From Druceiella hillmani (Eukaryota > Arthropoda > Insecta > Lepidoptera > Hepialidae): DNA of 64,000 bases. The position numbers were made by a program, and so were the translations under genes. Below, piece by piece: positions 58,520 to 64,000 of the stretch (its first letter is position 1; every line of letters begins with the position of its first letter). The notes beneath the pieces are model-generated. The model made no database searches and was not told where the DNA came from. It was given only the letters and a program-made list of their open reading frames with translations. Location of the stretch: positions 23,434,501 to 23,498,500 of the forward strand of contig JAYKKI010000006.1 in NCBI GenBank assembly GCA_039881145.1, in the 5' to 3' direction.

Positions 58520-59930
58520 TTTTATTAGTATTTTATTTCCAAAGTTATTTCCGTTAAATTTAATGAAATATGTGTTCGACCTAAAGGTTATGTTCTATTT
58601 CTCCTAAGCTCTGGAAAATAATAGTTTGAAAAATAATTAAATACTTTTTGCCATCCAAAAAATTTATATTTTTATGCAATTCTTAGGATATTTTCACCTC
58701 CAGGTTTTTTTTTCTAAGTAATGATAAGATTCATGGATTTTATTATGTAACTACCGTCACTGACACAATGTCTCGCTAATTTTATATTCTTTTCTTCACT
58801 CGCCTCCGGTGATACGTGCTTGCAAAACATCACCCAAGAATACGCTCAATACCGTTCTGCAGTTACTAGGTAACGAGTTGTTTATTAAAATTCTTTCCGG
58901 TGTCATTTCACAGCTTAATGAACACACTCAAGATAACAGATGTTAGCATATAACTTATCGTACTACTGTGTTATTACCGGATATCGAGGTCTGTGTTTCC
59001 TTTCCTATTATACACGTATCGCTGAAATATTACATGTAACTACACAGAATAAAGAAAACAAACTAATTGAGATCTCTCCATTTGTTCAAGAAATGTACGC
59101 TTAAGAAAATAGTTAGGATACCTTCGAGGCTGATACAGCGTCGCAAACAGAGCTGAATTGGTAGACCTGGTTAAGTTTACAACGGCTGTATCTAAAACTT
59201 GGTACGCAAACCTTGTCACACCTAAAATTTGGGGTTCTGTCGTGGACATTTGATTAACATTTATTTGATACATTTCCTCTCATAAAGTAATATGATTTTT
59301 AGTGAAATTTATTGTACTTTGATTTTATCGTTTTATAGTCGGATTTTTGTAAAACTCATTAAACGATTATTTTATGTTTAATTGTAATCCAATTATTTCA
59401 TGATTCAATTTAATGTAATATGCAGGCAGTTTACATTGCATTTGAGTGATCTGACTTTTACGTTCACCATTCCATCGTCAGTGATGAAGGTTTTGGTATT
59501 ATCTCCTAACATGTACGCAGCTTATAAATGGCGAACTTCATAAAACGAAGAAATGTGTATACAAGCGTTGACATTATTTACTTATAGAATTATAACGTAA
59601 AATATTGATTTATTCCACATGAGTTGAATTAAGAAATACAAGGATCTTCAATAAGTATTCAGAATGCTAAAGGTAGATTAATTCCTCATTATTTTACCCT
59701 GCTTCAGAAGGGAAATTATCACGCCGTTGGAACTTAGACAATTTTTTGTCAGAAATCAGAAACTAAATGACATATTTTAGCATCACTATATAAATATTTA
59801 ACTAATCAGATTATACATGATTGGGAGAGACGTATTGATCCTTCTTTACATATGCTGTCGTTCTATTGTCTGTATGTCTGTTTATCTTTTAGCTCCTAAA
59901 CAATAAACGCTAGGTCCATAACATTTGCAC
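58520..59930. other. AT-rich stretch with no supported gene
   Basis: The minus-strand 77-codon frame at 59040-59273 has no recognisable domain. Nothing else seen. Confidence 0.4.
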
Positions 59931-59937
59931 AGGTTAT

Positions 59938-60397
59938 CTATATATAAAATAAGATTGTAATAGAGCGAATTCTGTACATGGAAAATATTTTAAAAAGAGT
60001 AATTGATTTAGCGCGTATATATAATGATAGTAGAAGCCAGAAAACCCTATTTTCATAATTTTTGTCCGTCTTTCTTTCTGTGTACTAATTTGTTCTTCAA
60101 TCAAGCAAAATCTACTGCACAGATTTTGATGAATTTAAGTGTGTAGGGTACTACCCTCAATAGTTTATACCCTCGTGCAATATTTGGATTACTTTTTACC
60201 TAGATATTACGTATATTAAAAAACACCCTGACTTGATGAATATTGCGATATTGGTATTGCCAACGATGTCTATCAGCATTGTTAGTAAACTTCATGTTCA
60301 TAGATTTCTAAGGGGAAAAAATAAAGGAAACAAAAAAACCCTAACAACTTTTCTTATACTGAATTCCACGAACGAAGTGACGTCGGCATAGCTAGCA
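59938..60397 (-). repeat. RTE-type short retroelement, near full-length (copy c)
   Basis: Read on the minus strand it begins 'atgctagctatgccgacgtc' followed by 'acttcgttcg'. It passes through 'gggtataaactattgagggt', 'aattcatcaaaatctgtgca' and 'agaaagaaagacggacaaaa' to 'ggcttctactatcattatat', 'ttttccatgtacagaattcg' and 'attacaatcttatttta'. It combines the head of copy a and the body of copy b, and gives the most complete copy in the window. No ORF. Confidence 0.75.
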
Positions 60398-60399
60398 TA

Positions 60400-61533
60400 A
60401 AATAACAGCTCAGAGCAAGATAAAAAAGATATTGAAACATGCCAATTTTTTTATTGAGAAACTCTAGTACACGCAAAAAGATAAAACAAACAATTTTTAA
60501 TCTATTTTTTTTAAAGAATGTTTTAAAGAGGATTGGAAATATTTTTCAATTGTAATTTGAATTTGTGGCGCACGAAAATATGTGAAAATTTTATGAACTT
60601 TATCTTTTCATGCACATGGAAGGAAGTTAGAATAAAATTCCATAAAAGGGGTAATTTTATGACCTTTTCGTCCTTTAGCCCTTCAAGATTACACTAAGTT
60701 ATAGCTAACTGTACTATATATACTATACTAAGCTGCATTCACATAATGGAAATGAATTTACTGTTTTTTTGTTTTCTTGTAAATTAATGTACTTCAACAC
60801 TGGTTATTTTTCACATTTTCGTTTAATTGTTATTACAAAGTAAAAGACATTCTTTCAAATATTTTGATTCAGTCTTTTTCCCAAATTTGTCGTTATTATA
60901 TTTAAAGAGGAATACAGCCTACATTTGTTATTTTATCTATCTTTACTAAAATTTAATTCAGTTACGCGTTTTATTTTATCCTTTAAATAGATGTGACTAG
61001 TTAATTACTCTTGTAGGGTAATTTGTTAAAGCGACGTAATTAGTTATATTATGTTATAAAAAAATTACAAAACTAGAATAGAAATCATTAACCCTGACGA
61101 ACAAAAGCTCTTAATTACGCGTTATACTCAAGTCCTGTGCTAATAATAATAAAAATATCTTAATGATTTTATGAAGAAGAAAGATTTGTTTGTTTGTTTC
61201 GTAGGGTTTGTATAAAACGACTTATCAAACTGACGTGAAACTGTAAGCTAAAAACGGTTGTACAGTTTAATAATCCAGATGGATGTAGGATTTATGTTTT
61301 TTAGCATATGTAATAACAATTTAAATTTAGTGAAAACAACAGAAGTATGCCGCCTGCATTTTCGAGTTAAATCTTTTAATATTTCCACTTTAAAATGTAA
61401 AAGAAATGTCTTATCCACATAAGATCATGAATGAAGTGAAACTTCTTTAAAGTTTTGTATCAGTTAATAATATACAATAAACACTATTTATTTAGAAGTA
61501 TATTTTATTATTCTCATTCAAACTCTAGTCTTA

Positions 61534-61535
<2 letters not shown>
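60400..61535. other. AT-rich stretch with no supported gene
   Basis: No ORF, repeat or RNA gene that I can support. Confidence 0.45.

Positions 61536-61606
<71 letters not shown>
61536..61606. repeat. (TA)n microsatellite
   Basis: About 70 uninterrupted bases of (TA)n. The repetitive Tyr/Ile peptide in the overlapping frame is an artefact. Confidence 0.97.
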
Positions 61607-61608
<2 letters not shown>

Positions 61609-61609
61609 T

Positions 61610-62550
61610 TAAAAAATTTTCACTCAAAATAATGATAATATATGATAATATTACACTCACTTATAATTTTTCCGCTATATCGTAAAGAAAACCGACTTTA
61701 TGACTACAGTTATGAAAATCGGTGGCAAAGTATCCATTCATTGACAGATTAGCGTTTGAATAAACTTTTTTGACACACTCAACAGCCGTGTTCTTAGCGC
61801 CGGGCCAGTTTCGCAAGCGGTCGAAGTGTTCGGCGCTTGTTTCTTCAAGTGTTACACAATGTAACGTAATAGAAAGATTCAGGTGTCGTCAAAGAAGTTT
61901 TACTTCAAAACAAATAAATGTATGTGTTGTCAATTGTTGCAGATTGTCTGTTATGACCTGCTTTTGGTTATAAAATCTGACCACAGAAAAATAAGACACA
62001 TTTTTTTACCAAGAGTTGTTTCATTTTAAAAATCGAATTAGTGAACTTGTGATAATTGTTAGCGCCGTTCAAGGTAATAAATATAATTTTACTCTTGTAA
62101 ATGGCTTTATTGTGAAAGCAAAGAAATTGCAATAAATTGTATTTAAATAAAATTCTTAAAATACTGTTCGAAAGTTTCTTATAGGGCTATTTTAGAAACT
62201 TTCTAACCATTTCTTTCCTGTGATATTGTCTTTAAACTTTATCTATCTGTTATGTTTCGAAATTATAATTATTAACCGAAGTAAATATTACTGTCTCTGT
62301 CATATGAGAATATGATTGGTCGATTACAGGATTGTCTCGCAGTAGGAATTGTTAATGACAAAATGTATTATTAACGACTATTGAAGGCCTGTGTCGATTT
62401 GATTATTAAATACTTGTATCTAAATTTAAAACTTGTCTTTTATACTATTGGTACTTATTTAAATACATTACATATATTACATTTTGCCTTATTTTTGAAA
62501 AACACTCCTATAAAAGTGTTGATTTTAAGTAAATTCAATATTCAGCAAAT
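61610..62550. other. Stretch with no supported gene
   Basis: A GC-richer patch at 61780-61840 ('tcttagcgccgggccagttt') has no frame I recognise. The 67-codon frame at 61770-61973 has no domain. Otherwise AT-rich. Confidence 0.35.
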
Positions 62551-62554
62551 TTTT

Positions 62555-62705
62555 TTTGCTAATAGCCCACCTGAAGATGTTGTAATACAACGAAACCTAG
62601 GTCGTAGTAAAGAAATTAAACAAAGTAGAAATAATACTACCAAACGTAGTTTCATTTAATTGTGAACAATGAATTTCTACAAAATTAACGCCAAATATAT
62701 TCAAT
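62555..62705 (+). repeat. Short element with hammerhead-like core (copy 2)
   Basis: Plus-orientation copy of the element whose inverted pair lies at 7748-7937. It carries 'tttgctaatagcccacctga', a hammerhead-like CTGAAGA at 62571-62577, a hairpin GTTG-TAATA-CAAC (62579-62591), GAAAC at 62592-62596 and 'ctaggtcg'. It then reads 'cgtagtttcatttaattgtg' and 'aattaacgccaaatatattc'. The frame at 62381-62659 runs through it by chance. Confidence 0.65.
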
Positions 62706-62709
62706 AAAT

Positions 62710-63455
62710 TCAATTACATAATTAAACGATAAAAACTATTTAATAAAATGGAATAAAAGCGATCTGAATACGGAAGAAGTAATGCAAATTGACATTTTGT
62801 GTACTCCATCGAATTTTCTAAATGCGTACTGGATGCTCAGAAATTTTTTATTGCGAACTGTTTGCAAAACCGGTACGAGAACCCGATTGAGACCCGTTAC
62901 CACGGAGCTATGGTTTATTAGAGATATATCGATTGAATGATACGAATTATGAGTTTTTGTTGATTTTTTATAAATTGGTAAACAGCCGCAAATAATTTAA
63001 ATCAGAAAGAAAAGTTGAAGAAGATTTTCAATATTTTTAATGATTTTTCACACACGAAATATATTTACAGGTAGAAAACCAATGGATAAAGTACGTGACA
63101 CCAAAAGTGACCCTAGGTTGCATCTAGATACAATTAATTTATAACTATCTTGAATGTATCTATTGACTGGATACTTTCCAGTGATCTATGCCGGTAAGTG
63201 GAGTATTTTAGTAAACAGTTTCAGCATGCATAAATAACAATATAAATTCAATAATCCAGACCTGTTCGCAATTCAATATACCCTACCTACCCTTCCCCTA
63301 CCTCATCCCAGTAAAAATGACAGCGCGTATAATGTGGACGTGATCATTGTCCTTGAGGTGACTTCCAATAACGTCTAATGGACTCACGATATATTATTAT
63401 ATTTATAATTGCTAATACATTTATGACAATAGATTGTAACACTGGTAATAACATC
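62710..63455. other. AT-rich stretch with no supported gene
   Basis: No gene, repeat or RNA feature that I can support. Confidence 0.45.
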
Positions 63456-63459
63456 GTCA

Positions 63460-63532
63460 GGAAAAAGAATAAAAGATTAGATGCAATCAAATTTATGATT
63501 GCATTCTGCATTGCATCTTTTATTCTTTTTAC
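63460..63532. repeat. Inverted repeat with bulged 21-bp stem
   Basis: 'aaaaagaataaaagat' plus 'gcaat', with a 5-base insert 'tagat' in the left arm, pairs with '...attgcatcttttattctttt' near 63512-63532. The loop contains a second complementary pair, 'tgcaatca'/'tgattgca'. It is followed by (TA)n at 63540-63559 and by a further 10-bp stem-loop at 63585-63612 ('gttgcgttaa'/'ttaacgcaac'). Confidence 0.7.
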
Positions 63533-63619
63533 TATTTTAGATATATATATATATATATAGATTATGACTTTTATTAAAAATAATGTTGCGTTAAATTCTA
63601 AATTAACGCAACTGACTTT

Positions 63620-64000
63620 TCTCTGTAGTCAGATACGATGACACGGCTCGATTTTGACAATCGTTTTTAGGATGTGTGGTCACTTGTTCATTTTTTATAC
63701 TTATTATTAAAAATACTTACCTATTTATCTTGAAATGATACCAGGAACAAATCAAACGAACTACATGTCAGCCAAAAACAGTGAGTCAAACGGTACTAAG
63801 TGTGCACTTGTGTGACGTGTTGTAAGTGTTGTAATACCCCGTTACTGCGGAGCACGCAAGGGAATGAGCGAGTTTAAAACGAGTCAAGTCAAAAATAATA
63901 GCTGTATGATCACATAAGAACAATTGCTTTAGGCTTCATGGTGACAGGAAATTCGGTTCCGTAATTTTTCGTTTTGGTGTATTTTAATTGTACAATATTT
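63620..64000. other. End stretch with no supported gene
   Basis: A GC-richer segment at 63790-63890 contains 'cttgtgtgacgtgttgtaag' and 'cccgttactgcggagcacgc'. It has no open frame or repeat partner that I can see in this window. Confidence 0.35.

Overview
The window is AT-rich, gene-poor eukaryotic DNA, most likely from an insect. The evidence is its mobile elements: a decayed Ty3/Gypsy element of the errantivirus type with an Env remnant, a pogo/Tigger-like DDE transposase, a decayed LINE, RTE-type short elements that start with an insect-typical 'ctagctgtgcc...acttcgt' head, and long (TA)n tracts. I cannot name the species or order. Nothing looks bacterial, and I see no intact conserved host gene, rRNA or tRNA. 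Most longer ORFs are chance frames in AT-rich DNA.

Layout. 0-4.2 kb: divergent copies of a multi-kb non-coding repeat family, ending in a four-unit retroelement tail. 7.7-8.0 kb: a head-to-head inverted pair of a short element with a hammerhead-like core. 8.5-9.7 kb: a transposon-derived protein pseudogene. 10.5-13.65 kb: a repeat unit repeated at 42.95-44.1 kb. 13.7-15.6 kb (minus): a LINE fragment with endonuclease and partial RT. 21.7-26.5 kb (plus): a Gypsy/errantivirus relic with PBS, gag, protease, RT and RNase H full of stops; integrase is missing and the Env part is still open. 27-36.2 kb: at least three tandem-like divergent copies of the same non-coding family, one holding a perfect 5 x 68 bp array. 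37.4-37.8 kb and 39.7-40.7 kb: minisatellites of 30/31 bp (91 bp higher order) and 105 bp. 46.6-47.15 kb (minus): a two-exon, splice-signal-supported gene fragment of unknown identity. 48.6-49.4 and 54.4-55.1 kb: two young, nearly identical copies of an unclassified repeat. 52.2-52.6 kb: a TA-flanked MITE-like foldback. 52.9-54.4 kb (minus): the pogo-like transposon. 55-64 kb: RTE-type short elements, (TA)n tracts, hairpins and another hammerhead-like copy.

There is no pathway here. The region is a graveyard of nested mobile elements plus locally amplified non-coding repeats. The best leads are the hammerhead-like cores, the open Env-type ORF inside a dead provirus, the unknown two-exon gene fragment, the pogo element with its repeated GGGGCGT motif and a likely 5' intron, and the multi-kb repeat family with no coding capacity. 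All family calls were made by eye, without searches.
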